Source: Anthostomella pinea (lineage: Eukaryota > Ascomycota > Sordariomycetes > Xylariales > Xylariaceae). Taken from it: a stretch of 64,000 nt of DNA. Positions 30,802 to 41,207 of the stretch are shown here, one piece after another; the stretch's first letter is position 1; the number at the start of each line of letters is the position of its first letter. A program made the translations under genes and the position numbers. Under the pieces are notes generated by a model, which worked only from the letters and a program-made list of their open reading frames with translations, was not told where the DNA came from and made no database searches. The stretch lies in contig CAUWAG010000018.1 of NCBI GenBank assembly GCA_963556695.1, positions 1,550,001 through 1,614,000 on the forward strand. The letters run 5' to 3'.

Positions 30802-31649
30802 ATGTCTTCCAACAACGACAATGCCATGACGAGGTTTCTGTTCGCCATATTGAAGCAGAAGAACCTCAAGGATGTGAGTTGACGCGATATCCTATCCCAC
30901 GGCCGCGCAACGGATCTCTCTAACAGCCAGTTCAGATTGATTGGAACAAAGTTGCCCACGATCCCATTCTTGCCCAAGAGATCACCAATGGCCATGCCGC
31001 CCGAATGAGATACTCGCGATTCCGATCTGCCATGCTGGGCCTTGAGCCAACACGACGCAATCGGGTCGGCCCACCCAAATCACGAGTCACGAAGTCCAAG
31101 AAGGATCCCAAAGCGAAGAGAGATGAAAGCGTCAAGTCGGAATCAGCCGCAGGCTCTCCCGCCCCTTCGACACAAGGAACGCCCGAGCCAAGTCCGCAGA
31201 AGATCAAGCAGGAGAGCTCGCAATACGGCTTCGACAGCCGGCTCACCCCCGGGCTCACGCCGGGGCCAATGTCCGCACCAATGACATCGGCTCCCACCAT
31301 GTCCAATACTCCTGTCATTCAACCCCGACTTCTCACACCCTGCAGCGACACCGAGGGTTTTGCAACATCTTCAGCGCTAGCCTCCAGTCCTGCCAGCGAC
31401 ATGATGCACTCGCAGAACTCCTTCGAATACTTCATGCCGGCTTCCCATGAACACAACGATCCGTCTTGGTATCAAGACCCCTCTGCCTTTTCCGACGCGC
31501 TCCCATACGACTACACATCCGCGGCATACCATCAGCACCTCCAACAACTCCACAACTCGCAGGCTCACTACGCCCTTCCGAGCCAGACAATCGAAGCTGA
31601 TGCAGACCACGTCGACGTGAAGCGCGAGGAGTGGGAGCGCTTAAACTGA
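30802..31649 (+). CDS. Myb/SANT-like DNA-binding protein (gene G, 2 exons)
   Basis: Exon 1 is 30802-30873 (72 nt, 24 codons); intron 30874-30935 (GTGAGT, branch CTAAC, acceptor TCAG); exon 2 is 30936-31649. The product has 261 residues. The N-terminal module reads MTRFLFAILKQKNLKD, IDWNKVAHDP, then GHAARMRYSRFRSAMLG, the same three-helix layout as gene A with the first intron after codon 24 in both. After it come a Lys-rich patch (RVTKSKKDPKAKRD), Ser/Pro-rich sequence with PSPQKIKQE, a TPGLTPGP turn repeat, an aromatic Gln/His region and a charged C-terminus (VKREEWERLN). It is likely a nuclear regulator with a disordered activation-type tail. Its 5' flank is strongly pyrimidine-rich. Confidence 0.85.
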
Positions 31650-34600
31650 TGATAATGTGAAGGATGAGACGGATGAGACGGATTATATGGATGCCTCTTG
31701 GCAGTGAGCTGCACTGGGGCAATACAATTGGGAAGCCGTCACCATCATATGGGATGAAAGCAGCCTGGGCGATGGATGAGTCCACTCTTATGTGTCATGA
31801 CCAGTTTCTTTCCTCTCAATTAACGATCACGCAGGCGTTCTGGGGTGAGTGATCTCATCAGATGCAAAAGATGCGCATCTATCTGGGTTTCAAGGGCCGC
31901 TGTACAGTTACTGGCAATCCGTGACTCGAACCTAGTATCACCCAACTCATAGACATGTCCATACCGTATCTGTGGATGAAAACAAGGTTTTACAATCTTC
32001 GATCTTTGAACGTATTCCCAGATGCTTCAATAGCATGCCCGCTGGTCTCTTAACCCAGTCGTACGTGTGCGATGATGAATGAGTGAGCTGTATCAATTGC
32101 TCCATCCCCTGCAATTGTGCCGCATGCCTACCTTTATTTACTTCTGGCCCTCGTCGACTAGTACTGACCTCCATGTCTGACAGGCAATCGCTGGTATTCC
32201 ACCTGATCCTGCCGGTTTTGGGTGCTTGTCTACGGCTACCACTCAGGACACATAGTTTCGTCGGTATCCGACTCGTACTCGGACCGCGTCAGGTCGTGGT
32301 CTGCTGCATCCGGTGGCTCGCAGGTCCAGTCTGCGCTCTTGTCTATATCGTCGTGTTCGGTCTCGACTGGGTCTGCCTTCTCGTCCGAGTTCGCCTACTC
32401 CTCGAGTCTACCTGGTCCTCAAGACTACATGTTCGTCAGAGCCTACCTCTTCATCAGAGTCTATCTGCTCGTTCATTTGCGCCGATACTTTTGGGGCCGG
32501 AGCGGGCCCGGAGCGGGCCCGAAGGCAAGGCCTACATCGGCAAGCCGCATACAGGTTGATTCTCTGATGTAGCGCCATTGCGAGATCGCTCGGGTCGGTC
32601 AGTTGCCATGCAGTACTCTTGGATTTCTGGTGAGTCCGGCGTCGTGGTGGCGGACGTGGGCAACTTCCTGGCACAGAAGGTCTTGAGCTAACGTTACTGC
32701 TTCCTGGCTAGAACACTAAGGGGCCACGAACAGTCATCGCCTATCTTTGAGGCACCTCCGAGTCAAGTGTTTGACTAGAAAAGGAGGCGGTAGCTAGTGA
32801 CTACACCCAAAAGGGGCTATAGGGGCAACATGGGTAGGTTGGGCATGTCTCGACTGATGCCAGAGCTGCATTCTACGGCAGACCACAGGCGATGAGATGC
32901 GCGGAAGGAAACCGTATCAAGGCATAGGGAAATCATTTACACCACTTAGGATGGACCCCGACCAGGCAGGCTGTATGGCCAGCGCGAAGACTCGTCCGAC
33001 ATTTTCCACGCCCCCAGGTCGATTACTATGATCAAGGCATGGGCTTTTCATGTGAAGTTGATACTCCTACGGTGAGGGCACTTATCCTCGTCGGACCATC
33101 TTCAAGATTCTTCGAGATCCGTGCTCAGGCTGATAGATATTGCGCAAGTAGGACACCCATTGCTTGCGCAGCTCCAGACTCAATGAGGAAGAGTAAGCAT
33201 GGATCAATGTTTGGATTCTCGGGTTAGCTGTTATAGAACGATAAGTCCCCATGCTTTCGCACCCTTCCAGCCGGATTTTTGGCTTCAGCGTTGTGTCATG
33301 GCACTTGAACTATGTCACTGGCATGTTGGGTCAAGTACACCAACTACAGGCACTTGGAGATATCTAGGATGCATTCCGGCATTCCAGTCATCCAATTACT
33401 ACGATGCTAACTGCCGGTACTCAGGTTCGCCTGGGACCTTACCAGGCCAGTCAATGACCAAGAGATACAGGAGACATGACTCAAAGCATAGCAGTGCAAG
33501 CTTACACAAACCCGACGATCAAGGCACAATCAGGTACTGTCCGTTCCTTTCCGTCATTATATCTAGATTCTGCTTCATACTCATTAGCTTGCTTGGCTAC
33601 CTGGGGCTAGTCATCGCATATGCCATCACCAGTCACAGCTTCTCCGCCCCTTTTCATCCCTCCCCATGGAACCGCGTGCCTAGGTATACCTAATACCCCA
33701 CTAACACGCTCACTTTCAATCCTTCATGACCACATAGTGATGGTCAGGGCTGGTAGTATTACCTAGATATAAGCGCCTTCCTGCCTTCAAGAAGCCTCCC
33801 AGCCGGTCGACTCATCACTACTTCCGCCTTTCCCCATCTTTCCGAGACATTACAATGACTATTTTAGCTGTTAGCTTCCACCTTGGACGTTGACAAAGTA
33901 CGGCACGCACAATTCAAAACAGCCTCATGACCCAGAATGTAGTTGACAGACTGCATGGGTGCGGAACGGCAAGTCCACCTTTGTCCCTGGAGGCATTCAT
34001 CGAGACTGACTGATATCACACCCCTGAAGACAGATGAGGTGCCCGAACGTAACGTCGCTATAATCTCTCTCACATCAACGAGGCCCTATATTCGACCTGT
34101 CGGTGAGCAGCAATATGTTCGTCCCGAGCCAGGACAGCCCTGACATCGGACAGTAGGACAGGTCTCCAGAGGGGGCAGTGATTCATACAGAGCTGACTCA
34201 CCATATTGTTGGCTTTGGCGTCCTTTAGTACTCACGGCCAAACTGTGTATAGCAAACTGTAACTGCTTGGTCATCGCTCTCCACAGCCTGATCACTATTT
34301 ATATATTCTCGTACATATCTGCCCTTGCTCTTCACCCTCCCTCCCTCTAATCACGCTTCACCCCCTATAATTCGCAGCTTACCCTCTAGCATCTTATTAT
34401 ATAGCCATCTTTCCTACTTTTCTTTGCACCACTTGAGGTCCACCATGTCCGCCCTTCAGACCGGGCCACCATGCCCCCTGCTCTCCGGAACAGCTAGAGT
34501 ACCTCTACATACCACCAATAACTATAAACCATCCACACCTCCCCACCCCCACACCTTCTGTCTAATCGACTTTGCCACCGAATTTGCATTAATATCTACG

Positions 34601-34861
34601 CAAGATTCAAATCATGTCAAAAAAAGCCTTAAACCCTTTCTCAAGGCCATGTCTGACAAGCTTTTCCCGGTTCATCGCACAAGCAGCACACATGGGTAGT
34701 CTTGAGATTAAAATCTTCAACATACAGTAACGGCCTGGTTGTGCAGTGGTTAGCATACTTTCTTGATGTAGCAGCGAAGTCTCCTGAAGCAGCACGCGGT
34801 TAATGCTTCGAGTGGAAATGAATGATCGATGATTCTCCGTACGACGAGGCCTCGGCCAATT
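31650..34861. other. Long intergenic region, decayed sequence
   Basis: No intact gene is seen across about 3.2 kb. On the minus strand at 32220-32510 there are acidic coding-like fragments (DSDEEVGSDE; SDTDETMCPEW) in shifted frames with stops, which look like a dead gene. A GC-rich near-direct repeat ggagcgggcccggagcgggc lies at 32497-32522. Confidence 0.5.
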
Positions 34862-35333
34862 TCAGGTTTCCGGGCCAGGACCACAACGCGAGCATGGCTA
34901 CGGCCCAGGGCAGGTTCAGCCTTCAGACCTGGATGCCCGAGGCCAGGCGCTGAGAGACGCCTTTCAGAACCCACATCCCCACTGGGACCCTGCTGAAGTT
35001 GGCGCCGAGCAACTATCGCAGCACGCTATTAGCAACCTGAATATCGAGCTCGTCAAGGACTTCGACCGGGAGATGGACGAGCTAGTCAGGGAATACTGTC
35101 CCCGGTGCAAGGAGTCATGGTTCGGGATGGAGGTTCGCCACGGTGTGTGCTCGAAGTGTCGCTTGCTCGACAAGGGCATCGGCCCTCGCGATGTCCATCT
35201 CATGTCCGATGCCAACAAGATGGACTTCGGGGACGTTCCTGGCGACCTGCCGGAGCTGACATACTCGAGCTCCTCCCACAGGGCTGGCCACCCTACAAGC
35301 ACAGCACTTTTCTCAGCGACACTCGACAGATGA
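34862..35333 (+). mobile_element. Helitron-like helicase gene relic (Cys-rich N-terminal region)
   Basis: An open frame starts near 34862 without its own start and runs to TGA at 35331-35333. It reads ...QALRDAFQNPHPHWDPAEV, LNIELVKDFDREMDELVREY, then CPRCKESWFGMEV, GVCSKCRLLDKG, and MDFGDVPGDLPELT. The CxxC..W..M...GVCxxC pattern followed by D.G.VP..LP.LT is the Cys-rich segment seen ahead of the Rep/helicase part of fungal Helitron proteins. After PELT the similarity ends and the frame becomes Ser/His-rich and stops. No helicase motifs remain. Weak continuation may exist at 35700-35900 (MAMVDELVKEQEE then a stop). The family name is inferred from the motif pattern. Confidence 0.55.
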
Positions 35334-36518
35334 TCTACCAATGCTGGGACCACGCTTTCGTGTATGAAGCAGCGAGCAAGCATGCCGCCATAACTTAGAG
35401 GCAGGGGACCGGAAAGTCCAGAATAGGCATGAATGAGTTTCATGTCTTCCATGTCTGACTCTGCGGATCGAGCTGTCCGCCATCTTTGGCATGCCACCTT
35501 ACCGGGCGATTATGCACATTGAACCGTTCGCAGTGGCAACGCAAAGCTACGGCCCCTACCGAGCACGACCGAAGCCGAAATCGAGAGCGCAAGAACGGCG
35601 GTATGGCGACACTAGATGATGCTGGGTATAAGTAAACAGCTAATGTTATCTTTCTTTTGGGTCTTTGAAGCTAAACTCTTCCCAGGAGAAGGGTGAACTA
35701 CCAGGATGGTCAGGACCCCACTGGTGGCAGGCGTACGGATTATACGACGACGTCTTGCTTCCTTAACTATGACCTAGATGCACGAATGGCCATGGTTGAC
35801 GAGTTGGTCAAGGAGCAAGAAGAGTAGCTACAGGATATCTCCGGATATCAAGTACTTTTTAATTTACGACAGCGTCAGATCACCCTGAAGGATCTGATGG
35901 AGGCCACGGACCACATGCGAAAGGACGTCGAAGCAGAAGCCAGTGAGCGAGGATCCCGCCGACCAAGATCCCCAAGTAAAATGATAGCATATCAGTACGA
36001 TAAACCCCAGCTAAATCAGCTTTACGCGAATTCTCCAGGATTCCCTCATCCTCGGGCAGTGTTCCTTTAGGCAAGATGGCGAGACAGAGACACGCCACGT
36101 GACCACATATCAGTGTCGCCAAAAGGGGCGAGGGAGGGAGCACTACCTGATGGTCTCGGTCAGCACTTCGGGGCCTTGCTGCCTCTGTCATTGCAAACGA
36201 TATCCTGCAAGACGACGTGTCGATTTAGCCGAGGGGAGATGTTCGTTTGACAGGAATGTCACATCTGGAGACTGGACAAGCTACACACAAGAAGTGTCAA
36301 ACGAAGACTGTGGCAAGGCATGTCATCTTGCGCCATCATGCGCCATCATGCTCATCATGGATCTTGATGAAAGCACGCCAGAAAACGAGGTTCGTTATAG
36401 GTTGACTCATTGCGAGAGCCAACATGGTTAAGTCATGATATTGGTCTGAAGGTATGCCGTACTACCTAGCGACTCCTGAACGCCATCCCATGCCCTGAAT
36501 CATGTCATGACCCATGTC
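35334..36518. other. Intergenic, 3' of the Helitron relic and of UFD1
   Basis: Contains the possible relic tail at 35700-35900 and a small tandem (tgcgccatca, 36329-36350). No gene supported. Confidence 0.45.
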
Positions 36519-37818
36519 CTACGCCTTCCGTCCGTCGAGCCGACGTCCCTCGTCCGGCTTCTTCTCGGGTGCCTTGCCTTTGTCAGCACTCTTGTCGTCG
36601 TCGTCGTCGTCACCCTTGCGCTTGACAGCACCCGATCGAAGGGTCTGGCCCTGACCAGCAAAATACGGCCTCTTGGCATTTTCCTTCTCTGCCTCCTTGT
36701 CGGCATCCGTCTTGACAGGCTTGATCTCGTAGCCGAAGAAGAGCTTGTTGGGCGGCAGTCGGAGTGGCATGGGTCCGTTGGTGGTTCGGCGGGGAATGGG
36801 TGCCGTATTTGACGACGCATTTGCGACGGGAGTGGAAGGTTTCGGGATGGGAGCCTTGCTTCCTTTCTTGGAAACGAGCTTGTGTCCTTCACTAAGGAAA
36901 TGTGAGGACACCGCCCGAGCACCTGCCGCGGCCGTCGAGGCACCAGGCGCGATGGCATCGTAGTTGATAGACTGTGCCATAGTCCCCTGGTTGTGTAGAA
37001 GTCCACCAGCAGGCAATCCTCCACGCGTACTTCTGGGTATGCTGGTTCCGCTGCTCTTGGACGGCTCGACGTATCCCACGGGCGGCGCAAAGTCGACCGA
37101 CACATCCGTCTCAATCATACACACACCCATCTTCTCCGTCTCGGGTTTGACCTCCAGGACTGCCATCTCGTAGACCTCATCGTTGTACTCGAAGTTGAAG
37201 ACGTCGCCCTTGGTCAGGGTGGCGAAGTTCCGGAAGGCTCTTTCGAGGACGGCCTTGGGATCGCTGATGTCGAGAAAGTTGGTGGACTGCGGTTGGAGCT
37301 TGACCAGCTTGGCAAGCTCAAGAGAAGTCGACTTGATCTGGATCATATCGCCAACATCTAGTTGTAGTGTTTGCATCATCTGCGCCAGTTAGCCCGATTC
37401 CTCAAGCCGTCTCAGCTGCGCAGTTGGGCGTACCCATTGTGGTATGTATGCGCGGCCCTCCTCTGCCACAAACTCCAGCACACCGGCATGCGTCTGGCGC
37501 TCCTTATCGCCATTAACCAGCTCCATCATGAGAGGCCATTGTACGTGGAGGGTGGAGATCTTCTGGAGGGCGGACGGTGGTAGGAATATCTTGGAACCGT
37601 AGTTCAGCTCGGGTCTCTCTGCTCCCGGTGCCATGACCAGAGGATAGCAACGGAAGTACTCGTCGAAGCGGCGCGGGCCACGCATCGTACCCGTACGCGC
37701 CAGGTTGTACATGGCGGCGGGGTCTTCGGGGTCGAAGCCTCCGAAACCTGGACGAAACTGAGGGCAAATGGATTAGCGACCAGACGTGGATGCGGTGTTG
37801 GGTTTTGTCACGAACCAT
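36519..37818 (-). CDS. UFD1: Ubiquitin fusion degradation protein Ufd1
   Basis: Exons are 37818-37816 (only the ATG), 37757-37434 and 37379-36519. Introns 37815-37758 (GTTCGT..TCAG) and 37433-37380 (GTACGC..GCAG) give 395 residues. The N-terminal half has the Ufd1 double-psi barrel fold: FDEYFRCYPLVMAPG, YGSKIFLPPSALQKIS, VLEFVAEEGRAYIPQWMM, QIKSTSLELAKLVKLQPQS and NFATLTKGDVFNFEYNDEVY. Ufd1 with Npl4 links the AAA ATPase Cdc48 to polyubiquitinated substrates in ER-associated and nuclear protein degradation. The C-terminal part is Ser/Pro/Lys-rich and contains LFFGYEIKPV and an acidic/basic tail with a DDDDDDK run. The length is normal for fungal Ufd1. The one-codon first exon is unusual but the junction gives MFRPGFGGFD, typical for the family. 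Confidence 0.93.
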
Positions 37819-38317
37819 ACTGTGCGGTGGACTTTATGTAAGTGGGAATGCTAGATGGTGGCGTGTCTCAGTGGGAGACAACGGTATGGTTTGGTCTTGC
37901 GCAAACCAAGCGGAACAGGAGAAGGAAGGCCGGAGGTGTACAAGAGAAATGTCGTAAGATGGAATTGGGATGGAGCCAAACTCTGAGAAGATTAAGTGCT
38001 TATGGTTAGGTAACGTGTGGTAGGCTACTCCACATATCTCGAGCTGTCCCCAAGCTTCGGTCCAGTGATCCGCGTTTCTGAAGGTAGCTGTACAGCAGGT
38101 GCTGATGACGAAACCTCGGTGCCTTGAATGTTCCCTAGCGCCGGAAGCTAGGGGCGTCACCCCCACTGTGAGCTGCAGCTATCGACCGGGTCCGCCAGCG
38201 CAAAACCAACGTCATATCCAATCTGGTCATTTGCGATTGAAGCCTGTGCATTCCCATCTTACTTCATCGGCATTTATCGACATCTCATTACATGGCATTT
38301 CCAATAAACCGATAACC
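37819..38317. promoter_or_regulatory. Shared divergent promoter region between UFD1 and LIN1
   Basis: UFD1 (minus) and the LIN1 homologue (plus) are transcribed away from each other with start codons 499 bp apart. Both promoters must lie here. No specific factor site could be assigned by eye. Confidence 0.5.
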
Positions 38318-39646
38318 ATGTCTTCAAGATTTGGCGCCGCGCGTCCGAAGCGCGCGGGAGAGAACTACGCAAGACAAAACCACAATGCCGAGCCAGATTC
38401 CAAGAAAGTCAAGTTCGACGTGCGGAATCCCTCCGCGCTCGCCGCCGACGTCGACGATGAAGACGAGGGCGCGGACGCCTACCTGGAGGCCGACGCCGAG
38501 GTCATCCGCGGCAGTGCCGCGACCAAGCGCGGGGCCGTGAACATCGACGGCTACGACTCCGACTCGGATCGCGAAGAGCTGGGTACGCTACACGCGTCCA
38601 AGTCGAAAGCAACAAAAGACAAGAAAGATGACGATGAGGATGTGGACGACATGTTTGCGGCCGAAGCTGAGGATGGCGACCCGAAGGACGACGCCGTCGA
38701 CAACACCACGGGCAAGAAGAGCAAGGAGGTCAGGTTCCTGGATGCCGCAGAGATCGAAGGTCAGGACACGAGATCGAGATCCGGTGGACACGTGCACACG
38801 GACGACCCGCCCTCGAGCGAAGACGACGAGGAAGAAGTCGCGCTGGCCATCCAGGAGGAAGACATCGACGAGGAGGTTGGGGCTGGTGGTCTCAAAAAGC
38901 ATGCGCCCAAGGTGGAAGCATTCAACCTCAAGGCCGAGCAGGAGGAGGGCCGCTTCGACGAGTCGGGCAACTTCGTGCGCAAAGCGGTAGACCCGGACGC
39001 CGTGCACGACCGCTGGCTCGAAGGCGTCAGCAAGAAGGAGATGAAGAAGGCCGCCGAGGCGCACGAGAAGCGCGAGGCCGAGCAGCGGGAGAAGCGCAGA
39101 GAGGAAGACAATGCCTTGACATCGGACCTACTCAAATCCCTGATTCTGAAGCTGGAGCGTGGTGAGACGGCTCTGGAAGCTCTCGCGAGGCTGGGAAGGG
39201 GCCAGACGAAAGCGAAGAAGGTTCCGAAGTGGAAGCAAAAGAAGCAGAAGCCCGACGTCATGGAACTCGACGCGGAAAAGGCGGCCGAAGACCCGGAACA
39301 AGTCCGCATCAAGGAGGCTATCGACGCCATTACGGATGCCGCCGACAAGCTACTAGGCAGAGACCGGCCTGATATCTATGACAGGGAGCGTGAGCTCTTG
39401 ATACGAGAATATGCACGTGAAGCAGACGAAGAGTGGGTTGAGCCGCAACAGAAGCCAGAGGCAGCTGATGCGAAGACGAGGATGTGGGAATATCGGTGGA
39501 CAGACGGTCGGGATGATGCTGACAAGCAAGGCCCGTTCGATGAGCCTACAATGAACGCCTGGCAAGATGCTGGCTATTTCGGAGCGGGCATTGAATTCCG
39601 CGAGGTTGGCAGCGATAGCTGGACTCGAGCAGCCAGCTTTGTATGA
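38318..39646 (+). CDS. LIN1: LIN1/CD2BP2-like U5 snRNP protein with GYF domain
   Basis: The start is ATG 38318 (context aaccATG) with no introns and 442 residues; an upstream in-frame ATG at 38099 would add 73 unlikely residues. The N-terminus reads MSSRFGAARPKRAGENY, followed by KKVKFDVRNPSAL and several acidic segments. The centre is a charged helical region with RFDESGNFVRK and DRWLEGVSKKEMKK, a signature of this family. The C-terminus is a GYF domain: WEYRWTDGRDDADKQGPFDEPTMNAWQDAGYF to DSWTRAASF. CD2BP2/Lin1 proteins bind the U5 snRNP protein Prp6/15K and proline-rich ligands and act in spliceosome assembly. Here GYF occurs as GPFDE/AGYF, as in fungal orthologues. It pairs divergently with UFD1. 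Confidence 0.9.
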   Translation: MSSRFGAARPKRAGENYARQNHNAEPDSKKVKFDVRNPSALAADVDDEDEGADAYLEADAEVIRGSAATKRGAVNIDGYDSDSDREELGTLHASKSKATKDKKDDDEDVDDMFAAEAEDGDPKDDAVDNTTGKKSKEVRFLDAAEIEGQDTRSRSGGHVHTDDPPSSEDDEEEVALAIQEEDIDEEVGAGGLKKHAPKVEAFNLKAEQEEGRFDESGNFVRKAVDPDAVHDRWLEGVSKKEMKKAAEAHEKREAEQREKRREEDNALTSDLLKSLILKLERGETALEALARLGRGQTKAKKVPKWKQKKQKPDVMELDAEKAAEDPEQVRIKEAIDAITDAADKLLGRDRPDIYDRERELLIREYAREADEEWVEPQQKPEAADAKTRMWEYRWTDGRDDADKQGPFDEPTMNAWQDAGYFGAGIEFREVGSDSWTRAASFV

Positions 39647-41207
39647 ATATCATCAGGCCTTCAATGTAACGGAATCAATTGACAATGGCCAATTAACTAC
39701 ACGAAGGTGGCAGATTGCCGGCGCGTCAGTCTTAAGCACTACATAACACCCATTTTGAATCCGTTCCTCATCCTACCTCAAGCCGAAGGAAGCTTACCTA
39801 CACAAGCTCAGGGAAGAATCACCACAGGTGAACATCGAGGGAGCCTGGCCATACTAGCGATTCAAGCAAAAAAAACAACGGTACAGCATATTCCCATGGC
39901 CATAAGCGACCTAGGTATTATGCCACGCGCCCCTATCTTCCCATCTCGTATCCCGATCCAACATAACCAAACTCCGGAGCAGCCGCTCAAACTCATGTAT
40001 ACCACCCATGGCCAAATTCAACAAAGCCAGGCGCAGCAACCACCTCAATGAAGCATACCAGCATCAGCGTCATATCATGAAATTTGTTGACAGTCACAAC
40101 ACCACCCACCCCCATCGCGCCCCCCTCGCCTTCCAGTCATCTGTGTCAACAAATATGCATCATGCCCTGGTCCTGCACGCCCGAGGCTCACTGGGCTGAC
40201 CGAAAAGTATATCTGCGGGAAGGGGCTAGCTATATCAGGGACTCGTAGGAAAGGAGGCGATGGTGATATAAGGAGAAATTATCGGAAAAGGGGGGTGGGG
40301 GGAAAGGGGGAACCTGAAATGGGGACTAGAGAGGCCCGGAGATGGATGCACTGTATTTACCTACATAATGCACCCAAGCCGTGCGAAGACCAAAGCCAAG
40401 TAGAGTCTGGACTGTTTTCCAAGGCCCACATGGCTATGATGATGCTGTTGGCTTCTTCGTCAGCTCCGGTCCAAGACACACCAGACATGACTGGGGAATT
40501 GAATTATATCCAAAGCCCAATTCAACTACCTCAAGCTCTACTGCCATGGGAGTGACCCCAAGAAGCCCCAACCTGTCTAACGCATCTAGATACCTCAGTT
40601 GGATGACAGGCGTCTTATTAGGGTCTTAATCGAAAACACCATGAAAACATAACATAGCACAATGCAAAACCGGACGGAAGAATCATATCAAAATGGTCAT
40701 TTTGTAATACCATTGCTCGGCCAAGCCGGCGGGGTATCGTCGAGGCAGTTACTTCTGCACCAATACACAAGGCAAGAAACCTTGTTGCTTGGTCTTCTCT
40801 TGCCGTCTCGTCTCCAGCACCTGTTGTGCTGCTTGAGCTATGGAGCAGGCGTCACGCCTGCCATCTCTACGTACAGCTGCTCCTCTCCCAAATTAGAGGA
40901 AGTATAGCAAAGAAAGCCAAATCGTCAGCCGACAGCTGCGAAGTTCCAGACTCCTTGCCTGACCATCTGGGTCAAAATGCCAAACCCATCATCCTTTAAG
41001 GCGCCTCTGGAGAGCTAGTCAGATGAATTTAGATTCATCTGATCTGCCCGTCTATCTATGCTCCACCTCCCGAAATGGACGCGAAGGCAAAGTGTTCTCT
41101 GGTATCATTCGTGGAAATCGTCGGTCGTAATGTACATTAAGAGGTAGTTGTTGGTGTTGATGTTCATGTGGTTAGGTTCGGAATGTGTGTCTCAGTCATG
41201 ACTGAAC
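39647..41207. other. Intergenic between convergent genes
   Basis: LIN1 (plus) and the 41208-43436 gene (minus) converge here. It should hold both 3' UTRs. The plus-strand frames at 39707-40907 have no motifs. Confidence 0.5.

Noticed and set aside
31920..31945. GGTTCGAGTC on the minus strand as a B box
   Set aside because: No stem complementarity and no A box at the proper spacing.
33199..33693. 164-codon plus-strand frame with a hydrophobic C-terminal part
   Set aside because: Composition is mixed, there is no family motif, and it sits in a stretch of decayed sequence; not enough to call a gene.
34729..34805. tRNA-like stretch (gtgcagtggttagcat resembles an A box)
   Set aside because: No matching B box (GGTTCGANNCC) at the right distance and no acceptor or T stem; at best a decayed tRNA or SINE head.
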